Positions 36,064 to 44,671 of a DNA stretch of 64,000 bases are shown one piece after another. Below the pieces are notes generated by a model. That model had not been told where the DNA came from. It did no database searches and saw only the letters and a program-made list of their open reading frames with translations. The position numbers and the translations under genes were made by a program. The DNA is from Merdicola sp963557785 (lineage in GTDB: Bacteria > Bacillota > Clostridia > TANB77 > CAG-508): contig CAUWBF010000005.1 of the NCBI GenBank assembly GCA_963557785.1, positions 43,955 to 107,954 of the forward strand. Direction: 5' to 3'. How positions within the stretch are numbered: the stretch's first letter is position 1; each line of letters starts with the position of its first letter.

Positions 36064-37260
36064 TTAACATTTTGCTGTTATTTTACCATATACTCCTCCA
36101 CCACCGGCTTGAATATTCATATTACCTTCTCTAGCTGCTACTATATTTTTGGCAATTTTTTCTCCTACTACTCCTTCAATATCATCTTCTGATAATTTAT
36201 GTAAAATATTCATCTCTGTTTCAAAATTGTTTAATAATTTGTCTATTACTTTAGGTCCTACTCCTGGAATAAATGTTAATGGTATTTGATATATATATGG
36301 TGGTCTATTTTCTGGACTTTGTGTTTCTTTTTTGTCTTTTATAACTTCTATTCTATCATAAACTCCCATAGTAATATTTCTGCTATCACAGGTATCACAT
36401 TTAGTTATAGGGGCTTCTCCTTCAATATTTTTTTCGCAAACTTCACAATATGTTCTATGATATTTTCCAAGTTTTGGATCTAATCCATAATTGCATAATA
36501 TTTTTCTTCCATCTTCATTTTTTATTGCTTTAAATAATTCCTTAAAACTAATATCTTCTACTAATATTTTGTTGTATTCTCTTGCAATTTTAGGTAATGA
36601 ATGTGCATCAGAATTAGTTAAAAAAGTTTTTGTTTCTAATTCTGATATTTCGTCAGCTAAAAATGTATCTGAACTTAATCCTAATTCTATTGCAGGAATT
36701 TTAGAATATTTTTCTTTAAATATTTTTTCTAATCTATCTGTACAATTTCCATAGAAACTCTTATGAGGTGTAAAAGCATGTGCTGGTATAAGTACTCCAT
36801 TGTATTTTTCCACAATATCAATTAATTCATATGCTGAAATATCTGCTCTTTGAGAACTTAATGTAATATTCTTTATATGTAGTTTCATTTCCTCTGAAAA
36901 TGCTTTTATATCTTTTAGTTTAGGGAAATAACATAAGTTATGTGCACTACCTGTTTTTCCATACTCATTAATTTCAGATGTTTCTATTTCACTTCCTAAA
37001 ATAATACATACTTTATCTTTGTAAATTATTCCTCCATCTTCAATTTCATATGCTTCACCTTGTTTTAAAAATTCCTCTATATCTTCTATTACATATGGTG
37101 ATGCACAGTCTATTATTCCTACTATATCTATACCTTTTCTTTCTCTACATTCTTTCGCAATATTAGCAAAATTTAAAGATCTCGCTGCAGTTATTTTTAT
37201 TGGTTTATTTTTCTCACTTCTTCCTATATGTACATGTAAATCTGCAAATACTTCATTCAT
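36064..37260 (-). CDS. Endonuclease Q homologue (PHP domain, zinc finger, HhH)
   Basis: This 398-residue protein has an N-terminal PHP phosphoesterase domain with DLHVHIGRS (8-16), HAFTPH, a D-x-H metal pattern (NSDAHS), and a CysxxCys...CysxxCys zinc finger (TYCEVCEKN, TKCDTCDS, about 268-292). It ends with a helix-hairpin-helix (FIPGVGPKVIDKL, about 342-354). This layout is that of endonuclease Q, which nicks DNA at deaminated and other damaged bases and was described in Thermococcales and some Bacillus. A substrate role in uracil or hypoxanthine repair is inferred from family only. It sits beside spoIIM. Confidence 0.85.
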   Translation of the reverse strand: MNEVFADLHVHIGRSEKNKPIKITAARSLNFANIAKECRERKGIDIVGIIDCASPYVIEDIEEFLKQGEAYEIEDGGIIYKDKVCIILGSEIETSEINEYGKTGSAHNLCYFPKLKDIKAFSEEMKLHIKNITLSSQRADISAYELIDIVEKYNGVLIPAHAFTPHKSFYGNCTDRLEKIFKEKYSKIPAIELGLSSDTFLADEISELETKTFLTNSDAHSLPKIAREYNKILVEDISFKELFKAIKNEDGRKILCNYGLDPKLGKYHRTYCEVCEKNIEGEAPITKCDTCDSRNITMGVYDRIEVIKDKKETQSPENRPPYIYQIPLTFIPGVGPKVIDKLLNNFETEMNILHKLSEDDIEGVVGEKIAKNIVAAREGNMNIQAGGGGVYGKITAKC

Positions 37261-37290
37261 TTCTATCTTTTCCTCTCTTACTTAAAAATT

Positions 37291-37315
37291 AGAGCTATGT
37301 GTTCTACATAGCTCT
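37291..37315 (-). terminator. Terminator after the 37321 gene
   Basis: AGAGCTATGT pairs perfectly with ACATAGCTCT around a 5-base loop, and T residues follow on the minus strand. Confidence 0.8.
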
Positions 37316-37320
37316 TTTAA

Positions 37321-38139
37321 TTATGATATACTTTTATCATTCAATAATTCAGAAAATTTATGCTCATTTTCTATTTGTCTTGCAATTTCTTGGTTCATTC
37401 TTCTTTCTGCATTTATTTGTTTTTTATTTGTTTTGTAACCGTCTTTGTCTCTTTCTATTTTCTTTGATTCTATGTATATTCTTCTTGCTTGTGTTCTATA
37501 TTCAATTTGTGCACTAATTCCATGTATATAATCATACTTAGGAATTGAATTTATTTTCTTTTGCCATTTAGTTATTATTTTGGTTGTATCTATTCCAAGA
37601 GTTTCAGAATTTTCTGCTTCCATAACAAATTCTTTAAATATTTCTAAATATTTATTATTCTTATTTAATAGATTTTCATTTTCTAATATAAATAATGCTT
37701 CTACAGGTGTGAATGCTCTTCTATCATCTCTATCTAATAACATTCCAAAATTATCAATTAATTCTAGAATATCTGATTCTTTTTCTCTTGTCGTTTGTTT
37801 TTTATATCTATTTACTCCTAAGCAAATTTTGCAAAATCTTTTATCAAAACCTAAGGTTGATAAATATTTTGCACCTTCTTCAGCATAAGTTTGTACTTTA
37901 CTTAAGTCATATGCTAATGCTGTTTTTTTACATCCATATAAAAGACATGCTGTTAGAATTAAGTTTGTATCTACGTCTAGCTTTGCATATTCTAAGAACA
38001 TTCTACATATTTCAGTTTTAAATATTACAGTATTATCAAAAAAACATTCATGATTCTTCTTGAAATAACATAATATTCTCATTTTTTCAGATATTCTTTT
38101 TTCGGATAATATGTAATTTGCAAAATTCATATCATTCAT
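37321..38139 (-). CDS. Degenerate HD-GYP-like protein
   Basis: The 272-residue protein is not in a named family I recognise. Residues about 60-150 follow the pattern of an HD-GYP domain: a helical TACLLYGCKK where the HD motif would be, LSTLGF, then the DNFGMLLDRDDRRAFTPVEALFIL stretch that matches the D-x-x-D-A-L-T-S-D-R-x-Y segment. The HD and GYP metal ligands themselves are absent. It may bind c-di-GMP or another ligand without cleaving, or be a scaffold. The C-terminal 80 residues are Lys/Arg-rich and coiled. It is monocistronic, with a good GGGGAAG site. Confidence 0.55.
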   Translation of the reverse strand: MNDMNFANYILSEKRISEKMRILCYFKKNHECFFDNTVIFKTEICRMFLEYAKLDVDTNLILTACLLYGCKKTALAYDLSKVQTYAEEGAKYLSTLGFDKRFCKICLGVNRYKKQTTREKESDILELIDNFGMLLDRDDRRAFTPVEALFILENENLLNKNNKYLEIFKEFVMEAENSETLGIDTTKIITKWQKKINSIPKYDYIHGISAQIEYRTQARRIYIESKKIERDKDGYKTNKKQINAERRMNQEIARQIENEHKFSELLNDKSIS

Positions 38140-38242
38140 AAATACTTCCCCTTTATATAAATCTAATAAATTACTTGTATTATATTCTAATTAAATTTTT
38201 TATTCAATATTAAGATATTAAATGTAATATATTTGTAATAAA

Positions 38243-38276
38243 AAAAAGAGTGATTTATCAAATAATCACTCTTTTT
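38243..38276 (-). terminator. Terminator after coaE
   Basis: AAAAAGAGTGATT pairs with AATCACTCTTTTT, 6 bases behind the coaE stop, with A residues on the plus side. Confidence 0.85.
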
Positions 38277-38281
38277 ATGTA

Positions 38282-38857
38282 TTATATTTTTATACTTAAT
38301 AATTGCTTTTCTATATTTTCTATCTCTTCATTATTATATATTATATAATCTGCGTTTTCTGCAAAGAATTCATTACTATTTTGAGCATTTATTCTTTTTT
38401 CTGCTTCTTCTTTGCTTATATTATCTCTATTCATAATTCTTTTTAATTGTTTATCTTTATCTGCAATTACTGCAATTACAAAATCACATACTTTATTTAA
38501 ATTACTTTCAAATAATAATGGAGCATTTACAACTATAATTTTTTTCTTTATCTTAGTTATTCTTTTTTGAATTTCTTCTACTACATGTACAAAAGTTAAT
38601 TTATTTAATTCTTCTCTTTTTTTATCGTCTTCAAAAATTATATTTGCTAATTTTTTTCTATTTAATTCACCTTTTTTATCTATAATTTCTGTACCAAAAC
38701 AATTTATAATAGAGTTTAAATACATTGTTCCTTTTTTTGATAATTCTTTTGCTATTTGATCTGCATCTATAACTTCTGCATCATATTTTTTCTCTATTAT
38801 TTCGCATACTGTGTTTTTTCCTGCTCCTGAACTTCCTGTTATACCTATTATTTTCAT
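38282..38857 (-). CDS. coaE: Dephospho-CoA kinase
   Basis: CoaE phosphorylates the ribose 3'-OH of dephospho-CoA, the last CoA step. The 191-residue protein has the P-loop GITGSSGAGKNT (5-16), VIDADQIAKEL (about 34-44) and VVNAPLLFESNL (about 108-119). GAGGAATCCCTATG marks a strong start. The preceding step, coaD, is coded elsewhere in this window (61335). It is followed by a terminator and precedes the degenerate HD gene. Confidence 0.94.
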   Translation of the reverse strand: MKIIGITGSSGAGKNTVCEIIEKKYDAEVIDADQIAKELSKKGTMYLNSIINCFGTEIIDKKGELNRKKLANIIFEDDKKREELNKLTFVHVVEEIQKRITKIKKKIIVVNAPLLFESNLNKVCDFVIAVIADKDKQLKRIMNRDNISKEEAEKRINAQNSNEFFAENADYIIYNNEEIENIEKQLLSIKI

Positions 38858-38947
38858 AGGGATTCCTCCTTTAAAACGACTACAATAATATTATAACATA
38901 TTTTTTGTCTTTTTTACATAATATTTTACATTTTTGTTAATATTTAT

Positions 38948-39385
38948 CTATTCTAATTCTTGAATTGCTTTTCTTGCTAGTTCATCGCATCTATTATTAT
39001 ATTCATTATCACTATGACCTTTTACTTTTATAAATTCTACTTTATGTATTTGTGTAAGATTATATAGTTCTTCCCATAGTTCTTTATTTTTTACTGGTTC
39101 TTTCGAAGCAGTTCTCCAACCATTCATTTGCCAATTATATATCCAACCTTGATTAAAACAATTTACAACATATGCACTATCGCTATATAGTTTCACATTG
39201 CAAGGAAATTTTAGTAATTTTAGTGCCTCCAAAACGGCTGTTATTTCCATAATATTATTAGTTGTATCTTTTTTTCCACCTGAAATTTCCTTTTTATTTT
39301 CTTTATAAAATAATATTGCACCCCACCCTCCTGGTCCTGGGTTTCCAGAGCAAGCTCCGTCTGTATAAATAATAACATTCTCCAT
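38948..39385 (-). CDS. rnhA: Ribonuclease HI
   Basis: This 145-residue enzyme degrades the RNA strand of RNA-DNA hybrids. It starts MENVIIYTDGACSGNPGPGGWG, with the first catalytic Asp in TDG. The carboxylate in NNIMEITAVLEAL, the DSAYVVN Asp and the HSDNEYNNRCDELA end complete the DEDD set. The ribosome binding site GCGGAG is adequate. It is monocistronic and divergent from tmcAL. Confidence 0.95.
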   Translation of the reverse strand: MENVIIYTDGACSGNPGPGGWGAILFYKENKKEISGGKKDTTNNIMEITAVLEALKLLKFPCNVKLYSDSAYVVNCFNQGWIYNWQMNGWRTASKEPVKNKELWEELYNLTQIHKVEFIKVKGHSDNEYNNRCDELARKAIQELE

Positions 39386-39473
39386 AATATTTCTCCGCTT
39401 CTATTTGTAATATTAACTATTTTATGATATTATATCAATAAATTATTTTATCTACAAGTAAAGGAGGTATTTT

Positions 39474-40706
39474 ATGTATAATGTTTTAGGAATTATAGCT
39501 GAATATAACCCTTTGCACAATGGTCATTTATTCCATATTGCACAGTCAAAGCAGTTAGCTAAAGCTGATTTTACTATATGTGTTATGAGTGGTAATTTTG
39601 TCCAAAGAGGAAATTCTTCTCTTATAAATAAATGGACAAAAACAGAAATGGCTTTATTAAATGGTATTGATTTAGTAATAGAACTTCCTACTGTTTATGC
39701 TACTTCTAGTGCTGAAAATTTTGCAGAAGGTGCTATTAAAATTTTAAATGCAATAAAAATTGTAGATACAGTTTCTTTTGGCGCCGAAGCAACTGATATA
39801 GACGTTTTAAATAAAATTGCCTCAATATTATATACCGAGCCTAAGGAATATACTGCTCTTCTTAGTCATGAACTACATAAAGGATTATCTTTTCCAAAAG
39901 CTAGAGAAAATGCTTTACTTATGTACCTTCACGATATATCTACATACTCTAAAATTCTTTCAAAACCAAATAATATTCTTGCAATTGAATATTTAAAAGC
40001 TCTAAAGAAAACCAAATCATATATAAAACCAATTTCTATAAAACGTGAAAAAGTATATTATAATGATAGATGTATTGTAGATGAATATGCAAGTAGTACA
40101 GCTATTCGTGATTTAATAAAACATGAGCAATTTGAAGATATTAGACGTGTTATGCCTCGAAGTTCATATAATTTGCTAAAAGAAGATTTTAAGAAAGGAA
40201 ACTATGTACAAGATATTTCAAAATATGAAAAAGAAATTCTATATTCTTTAAGGAAAATGTCTATTTCTGAAATTGCTACTTATCCAGACGTATCAGAAGG
40301 ATTAGAATTTGCTTTAAAAAACGCTGCAAATTCTTGTAATAACTTATACGATTTAATTAATATAGTAAAATCTAAAAGATATACTCAAACAAGAATTCAA
40401 AGAATTCTATTACATATTTTATTAAATATTAAAGATAAAGATATTCAAATGTCTAAAAAATTAACTCCTTATATTAGAATATTAGGTTTTAATGAAAAAG
40501 GTAAATCATTAATTTCAGAAATAAGTAAACGAAATCCTAAACTTCCTATTATTACTTCTGTAAAAAGATTTATGGATTCATCTCCTAATAAAAATATGAA
40601 AGAAATGTTAGAAAAGGATATTTTTGCAACTAATATTTATACGTTAGGTTATGAATATGATTCTTGGGCTAATTTAGATTATACAAATAAATTAATAACA
40701 TTATAG
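39474..40706 (+). CDS. tmcAL: tRNA(Met) cytidine acetate ligase (YlbM family)
   Basis: TmcAL uses acetate and ATP to N4-acetylate the wobble cytidine of elongator tRNA-Met. The 410-residue protein has a nucleotidyltransferase core, AEYNPLHNGHLFHIAQSK, with the HxGH-like HNGH (residues 17-20). SFGAEATDID, PRSSYNLL and TLGYEYD follow at the end. AAGGAGG precedes the ATG. A perfect terminator follows and the cotJ operon begins 95 bases downstream. Confidence 0.92.
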   Translation: MYNVLGIIAEYNPLHNGHLFHIAQSKQLAKADFTICVMSGNFVQRGNSSLINKWTKTEMALLNGIDLVIELPTVYATSSAENFAEGAIKILNAIKIVDTVSFGAEATDIDVLNKIASILYTEPKEYTALLSHELHKGLSFPKARENALLMYLHDISTYSKILSKPNNILAIEYLKALKKTKSYIKPISIKREKVYYNDRCIVDEYASSTAIRDLIKHEQFEDIRRVMPRSSYNLLKEDFKKGNYVQDISKYEKEILYSLRKMSISEIATYPDVSEGLEFALKNAANSCNNLYDLINIVKSKRYTQTRIQRILLHILLNIKDKDIQMSKKLTPYIRILGFNEKGKSLISEISKRNPKLPIITSVKRFMDSSPNKNMKEMLEKDIFATNIYTLGYEYDSWANLDYTNKLITL

Positions 40707-40732
40707 AGATAGATTAATCTATCTCTTTTTTT
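40705..40732 (+). terminator. Terminator after tmcAL
   Basis: AGAGATAGATT pairs with AATCTATCTCT, then a T-run. The stem starts inside the tmcAL stop codon. Confidence 0.85.
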
Positions 40733-40738
40733 ATTGTA

Positions 40739-40765
40739 ACTTTATATTTCTCCTTATCATATTAT
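40739..40765 (+). promoter_or_regulatory. Candidate sporulation promoter of cotJABC
   Basis: AC (40739-40740) is followed after 17 bases by CATATTAT (40758-40765). This resembles sigma-K (AC-N17-CATAnnnTA) or sigma-E (CATAnnnT) boxes. The cotJ operon is under sigma-E in B. subtilis, so mother-cell control is expected. The match is imperfect. Confidence 0.4.
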
Positions 40766-40801
40766 GTAGTATAAACTCAAAATAAGGAGGAATTTTATAT
40801 A

Positions 40802-41167
40802 ATGTATAAAAATTATTGTAAATGTAAAAAATGCTGCGCTTTAAATAATTATAACGACAACTATGCTGATAATATTTTTGAACAATCTTGTAATGATGTT
40901 TGTAATCACAATTATGTAGACGTAGATGACTGTATGTGTGGCTTTGATGAAGAAGAAAGTGTATTTCCTACTAATCCAATGCTTGCTCAAAGTTATGTAC
41001 CATGGCAAACTATGAATAAAACTTTCGTACCATGTGTTGGATTAAAAATGGGAACTATCTTCCCTGAATTAGTAAGTCCATATATGCCTGGAGATTCTAT
41101 GAAACAAATTGAATATATAGCCAGCACAAATGATATTAAGGAGGGATGTAATGATGCTAGAAGATAA
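40802..41167 (+). CDS. cotJA: Spore coat-associated protein CotJA
   Basis: The 121-residue protein has a Cys/Asn/Asp-rich N-terminus (residues 1-45) and the family core LAQSYVPWQTMNKTFVP then PELVSPYMPGDS. It is first of cotJABC, three genes making inner-coat proteins in the mother cell. A strong AGGAGG lies upstream. It overlaps cotJB by 17 bases. The Cys-rich start is longer than typical CotJA. Confidence 0.85.
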   Translation: MYKNYCKCKKCCALNNYNDNYADNIFEQSCNDVCNHNYVDVDDCMCGFDEEESVFPTNPMLAQSYVPWQTMNKTFVPCVGLKMGTIFPELVSPYMPGDSMKQIEYIASTNDIKEGCNDARR

Positions 41168-41453
41168 TATTCAAGAAGAAAGAAATTCTTGTATGTGTAA
41201 TAATGATAATATTAGAGAAGAAATGATTACTAAAATAAAAGAATTAAATTTTGCAGTTATAGAAGTTGCATTATATCTAGATACACATCCTGATGATGAA
41301 AAGGCTTTATGCTTGCACAGAAGATATACTAAAGAACTTAAAGAATTAAAAGATAAATACCAAAAGGTTTATGGACCTCTTAGCATTTATTTCCCTTGTA
41401 ATAAATGGAGATGGCTTGAAGAACCTTGGCCTTGGGAAAGGGGGAATTTTTAA
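41151..41453 (+). CDS. cotJB: Spore coat protein CotJB
   Basis: I take the start at 41151, where AGGAGG lies 6 bases upstream, giving about 100 residues. The core AVIEVALYLDTHPDDEKAL, YGPLSIY and the Trp-rich WRWLEEPWPWE end are typical of CotJB. It overlaps cotJA by 17 bases at its start and cotJC by one base (TAATG) at its end, so translation is coupled. It is thought to interact with CotJC. Confidence 0.9.
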   Translation: MMLEDNIQEERNSCMCNNDNIREEMITKIKELNFAVIEVALYLDTHPDDEKALCLHRRYTKELKELKDKYQKVYGPLSIYFPCNKWRWLEEPWPWERGNF

Positions 41454-42103
41454 TGTGGAATTATAGTAAACATTTAGAGTATCCTATAAACATTAAATGT
41501 ACTAATCCAAAACTTGCAAAAGTTATAATATCTCAATATGGTGGTCCTGATGGCGAGCTTGCCGCTTCTCTTAGATATTTATCTCAAAGATTTGGAATGC
41601 CAGACCAAAAATCAAAAGCTATATTAAATGATATAGGAACAGAGGAATTAGCTCACTTAGAAATGGTTGGAACTATTGTACACCAATTAACTAAAGGTGC
41701 TAGTATAGAAGAAATCGAAAAAGCCGGATTTGGACCTTATTATACAGATCATGGTGTTGATGTTTATCCTCAAGCAGCTGCCGGAGTTCCTTTTACAGCA
41801 GCATATATTGCAACTAAAGGTGACCCTATAGCTAACTTACAAGAAGATTTAGCAGCCGAGCAAAAAGCTAGAGCAACTTATGAAAAATTAATTGATTTAT
41901 GTAGAGATGAACCAGATGTAGTTGATCCTCTTCGTTTCTTAAGGCAAAGAGAAGTAGTTCACTTCCAAAGATTTGGTGAAGCTTTACGAGGTGTTCAAGA
42001 TAAACTTGCTGAAAAGAAATTTTATATGAATGATTGTTTAGTAAATAATCGTCCTTCTTCTGTTCTATCTACTTCTGATAATAATGACTGCGAATGTAAA
42101 TAA
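41453..42103 (+). CDS. cotJC: Spore coat protein CotJC (manganese catalase family)
   Basis: The 216-residue protein from the ATG at 41453 (MWNYSKHLEYPI) is a member of the Mn-catalase family. Helices carry the carboxylate and His metal ligands in GTEELAHLEMVG (about 62-73), AEQKARATYEKL and REVVHFQRFGEAL. It lies in the coat and may remove peroxide. CotJB's stop and its start share TAATG. It is the last gene of the operon, with a terminator shared with a convergent gene. Confidence 0.93.
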   Translation: MWNYSKHLEYPINIKCTNPKLAKVIISQYGGPDGELAASLRYLSQRFGMPDQKSKAILNDIGTEELAHLEMVGTIVHQLTKGASIEEIEKAGFGPYYTDHGVDVYPQAAAGVPFTAAYIATKGDPIANLQEDLAAEQKARATYEKLIDLCRDEPDVVDPLRFLRQREVVHFQRFGEALRGVQDKLAEKKFYMNDCLVNNRPSSVLSTSDNNDCECK

Positions 42104-42105
42104 CT

Positions 42106-42139
42106 AAAAATCCAATATCGTTAATGATATTGGATTTTT
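42106..42139. terminator. Bidirectional terminator after cotJC
   Basis: AAAAATCCAATATC pairs perfectly with GATATTGGATTTTT, with T-rich sequence following on the plus strand. It separates cotJC from the convergent HD gene. Confidence 0.85.
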
Positions 42140-42140
42140 T

Positions 42141-42695
42141 TTATATATTATAAAAGTATGTAGCTTCCAAGTCAGCTTCATGTGTTAGTAATGCTAAAGG
42201 ATATTTTTTATATGCTTGTCCTAAAGTAGTATATAGTTCTTTTGGTTCTGTAAATCCCATATGCCAACGAATACAGTATTTTTCTTCTACTGTTAGTTTT
42301 ATATATTCTGAAATCATCATTACAGATTTTTCTCCATGCCCATATGGTATAGTATCATCTACAGTATAATATGGTACTTTCTCCCATTCTCCTAATGCAT
42401 TTTTTGCATTTCTATAGTCTACTTTATAATAATTAGCTTTACAAATATCATGCAATAGTGCAATTATTATTAGACTATCTTCTTTTACATCTATTTCTAT
42501 GCTTGATGTTTTTACTTTTTCTTTTAATATCTCATATACTTTTAAACTATGCTCTAATAATCCTTTTTCATAGCATCCATGGAACCTCGTACTAGCAGGG
42601 GCTATAAAGAAGTCCGTTTTTTCTAGAAAAGCTATTAAATTTTCTATTCCCTCTCTATTAGTCTGTCTTAATAAATTTATAAATTGATCTTTCAT
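42141..42695 (-). CDS. HD-domain hydrolase, function unknown
   Basis: This 184-residue protein carries an HD-domain with His49 in LLEHSLKV, His82-Asp83 in LLHDICKA, and further His in GHGEKS, RWHMGF and THEADL. It is probably a metal-dependent phosphohydrolase acting on a nucleotide. The metal ligands look intact. It is last of a run with a metallophosphoesterase, a NUDIX hydrolase and a thioesterase. The exact substrate is not readable from the sequence. Confidence 0.75.
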   Translation of the reverse strand: MKDQFINLLRQTNREGIENLIAFLEKTDFFIAPASTRFHGCYEKGLLEHSLKVYEILKEKVKTSSIEIDVKEDSLIIIALLHDICKANYYKVDYRNAKNALGEWEKVPYYTVDDTIPYGHGEKSVMMISEYIKLTVEEKYCIRWHMGFTEPKELYTTLGQAYKKYPLALLTHEADLEATYFYNI

Positions 42696-42707
42696 ATTTT
42701 TATCCTC

Positions 42708-43541
42708 CTAAAAGTTTATATCTACTCCAATTCTTTTAAAATTGTCTTCTACCTTTTTCATATTTCTATACTTTCCATATCTTAACTCATATTCATAATC
42801 TTCTTGTTCTAATTCTGGTTTTGTTTCTAATTCTTTTTCAATATTGTATGGAACTCTTATAAATTGATATGCTAATGTATCACTATATTCTTCTTTATTT
42901 AGCTCTCCTTCTAAAATCACATAGAAAGCTTTTGTAACTTCTCCTACATTACTATCTTTTTTTTCATTCCTAATTACATTATAGCTATTTCCTACACTGC
43001 CAACGTTTATTATTGTTTTATTATATATCATATCCATATAGCAATGATGTATATGTCCATATATAACAATATCTGCTGTTTTCTTTGTAACTGTATTTTC
43101 TGTTCCTAAAAATAGTTTATATTTATCTTGTATGCTATCTTGATTTATAACTGCTTTATTTATTTGCCATGGAGTTGCATGGAATAATCTAATTAAACTT
43201 CCACTCATATAAAATTCATAACTATATGGCAATTTTTGTAAATACTCTTTTTGCTCTTCATTCAATATTTTTTTATAGTATTCTATTCTTTTTTGTTCTG
43301 GCTCTGGTAAAGTTTCAATATTTTCATGTTCTTCAGCAAAATATACATCACAGTTTCCTGCTACAACCACTTTACAGTTTTTTCTTATTAAGTCTAAGCA
43401 CTCTATTGAATGAGAACCCTTAGCTATTATATCCCCTATACAATATATTTCATCCACATTTTTATCTTTTGCGTCTTTTAGTACTGCTTTTAATGCTTCT
43501 AAGTTTCCATGGATATCTGATATTATTGCTATTTTATTCAT
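42708..43541 (-). CDS. Calcineurin-like metallophosphoesterase
   Basis: The 277-residue protein has the family motifs ISDIHGN (7-13), IGDIIAKG (about 36-43), VVAGNCDVY (about 57-65), and GHIHH near residue 161, with NVGSVGNSYN. It belongs to the DNA-diadenosine polyphosphate or YfcE-like phosphoesterases. The substrate is unknown. The ATG follows AAGGAG and it lies 4 bases from the NUDIX gene upstream. Confidence 0.8.
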   Translation of the reverse strand: MNKIAIISDIHGNLEALKAVLKDAKDKNVDEIYCIGDIIAKGSHSIECLDLIRKNCKVVVAGNCDVYFAEEHENIETLPEPEQKRIEYYKKILNEEQKEYLQKLPYSYEFYMSGSLIRLFHATPWQINKAVINQDSIQDKYKLFLGTENTVTKKTADIVIYGHIHHCYMDMIYNKTIINVGSVGNSYNVIRNEKKDSNVGEVTKAFYVILEGELNKEEYSDTLAYQFIRVPYNIEKELETKPELEQEDYEYELRYGKYRNMKKVEDNFKRIGVDINF

Positions 43542-43545
43542 AATC

Positions 43546-43983
43546 TTACTCCTTATTATAGAATTTAGTTATATTTTCTAAATCGAATATTTCTTTTATG
43601 AATTGGCTTATATTTGAAAATCCTGCCATTTCTTTATTATTAAAGTCCATAGCAAATTGTATATCTTTCCATTCATAAGTTCCTTCATAGTTCTCATCAA
43701 TTTTCGTCTCATCAACAAAATCATATAATACATTTAAAGTAGTATTACTATTTATACTATTACTTTCTGGATATTTATATGTAATAAATAGTTTTGGATT
43801 TTTTAAGATTATTCCTGTTTCTTCTTTGCATTCTCTTATTGCTGCCTCTATTTCTGTTTCATTTTCTTCTATTTTTCCACCTATTCCATTCCAGCAATTT
43901 TTATATGGTTCTTTTTTTCTCTTCATTAGAAGTACTTTTTTGTAATCTTTTGTAAAAAGAAATATAACTACAAATGGTTTCAT
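43546..43983 (-). CDS. NUDIX hydrolase
   Basis: This 145-residue protein has a full Nudix box, G-x5-E-x7-R-E-x2-E-E-x-G, at residues 36-58 (GKIEENETEIEAAIRECKEE core). MutT-like 8-oxo-dGTP cleavage is one option. It is in a cluster with hydrolases, and the phosphoesterase start lies 4 bases behind its stop. Confidence 0.85.
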   Translation of the reverse strand: MKPFVVIFLFTKDYKKVLLMKRKKEPYKNCWNGIGGKIEENETEIEAAIRECKEETGIILKNPKLFITYKYPESNSINSNTTLNVLYDFVDETKIDENYEGTYEWKDIQFAMDFNNKEMAGFSNISQFIKEIFDLENITKFYNKE

Positions 43984-43994
43984 ATTATTTCTCC

Positions 43995-44411
43995 TTATTT
44001 TTCAATTAAAGTTTCTAATTTTTCATATATTTCTGGTTGTGTCTTCTTTAAATTAAGGACTTTGAATGTCTTAGCATCAGACCATGCTAAAGTAGTTTTT
44101 CCAATATTGATTATATTTTCTTCTTTATCATAAATATCATATTCTAATGTAAATTTTACCGGTGTTAATTCTATAAGTTTTGTTCTTATCTCGATTTCTT
44201 GATTATAATATGCTGGTCTTTTATATTTACATTTTAACTCTACTAATGGTGTCATTATCCCGTTTTTTTCTATTTCATCATATCTCATACCTATTTTATT
44301 AAAATATTCTGTTCTTGCTTGTTCATAATAAATTGCATATACAGAATGATGTATTACTCCCATTTGATCTGTTTCTGCATATCTTGGTACTATTTTTGTT
44401 ATATTTATCAT
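43995..44411 (-). CDS. Acyl-CoA thioesterase, YbgC/4HBT hotdog family
   Basis: The 138-residue hotdog-fold protein carries the catalytic Asp15 in ETDQMGVIHHSVYAIYYEQAR and the typical VELKCKYKRPAYYNQEI strand. It hydrolyses acyl-CoA or acyl-ACP thioesters. GGAGG lies before the ATG. It leads the small cluster of hydrolases. Confidence 0.85.
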   Translation of the reverse strand: MINITKIVPRYAETDQMGVIHHSVYAIYYEQARTEYFNKIGMRYDEIEKNGIMTPLVELKCKYKRPAYYNQEIEIRTKLIELTPVKFTLEYDIYDKEENIINIGKTTLAWSDAKTFKVLNLKKTQPEIYEKLETLIEK

Positions 44412-44468
44412 GATAATTCCTCCCCAAAAAAATTACTATATAATTTATATCACATTTAAATCAAAAAT

Positions 44469-44500
44469 AAAATCCTAAAAGTTTAAACTTTTAGGATTTT
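44469..44500 (-). terminator. Terminator after alr/argH remnant
   Basis: A perfect 32-base palindrome AAAATCCTAAAAGTTT with its complement lies at the end of the argH remnant, whose TAA stop is inside it. It likely ends alr transcripts now. Confidence 0.8.
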
Positions 44501-44671
44501 ATTTTTTACATTATTAATATGTTCTTTTACAACATCTGGTGCAGGACTTCCAATTACTGTACGTTTTTTTATGCAATTATCTAAATTGACTTCTTCATAT
44601 ATATCTGATTCAAATAAACCACTTGCCTTTTTATATTCTTCGAGAGTTAAGCTTTCTAAAATTTTATTTGA
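44483..44671 (-). pseudogene. argH: Remnant of argininosuccinate lyase (C-terminus only)
   Basis: Read in a different frame just behind alr, about 62 codons give NKILESLTLEEYKKASGLF, ESDIYEEVNLDNCIKKR and VIGSPAPDVVKEHINNV. This is the recognisable end of ArgH (usual LEEYKxFSPLFExDIY and GGPAPExVxxHI patterns). The rest of the gene is missing, and it has no start. The argH copy was lost by deletion, with the alr end now abutting it. The overlap of about 8 bases with alr is coincidental or marks the junction. Confidence 0.7.
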
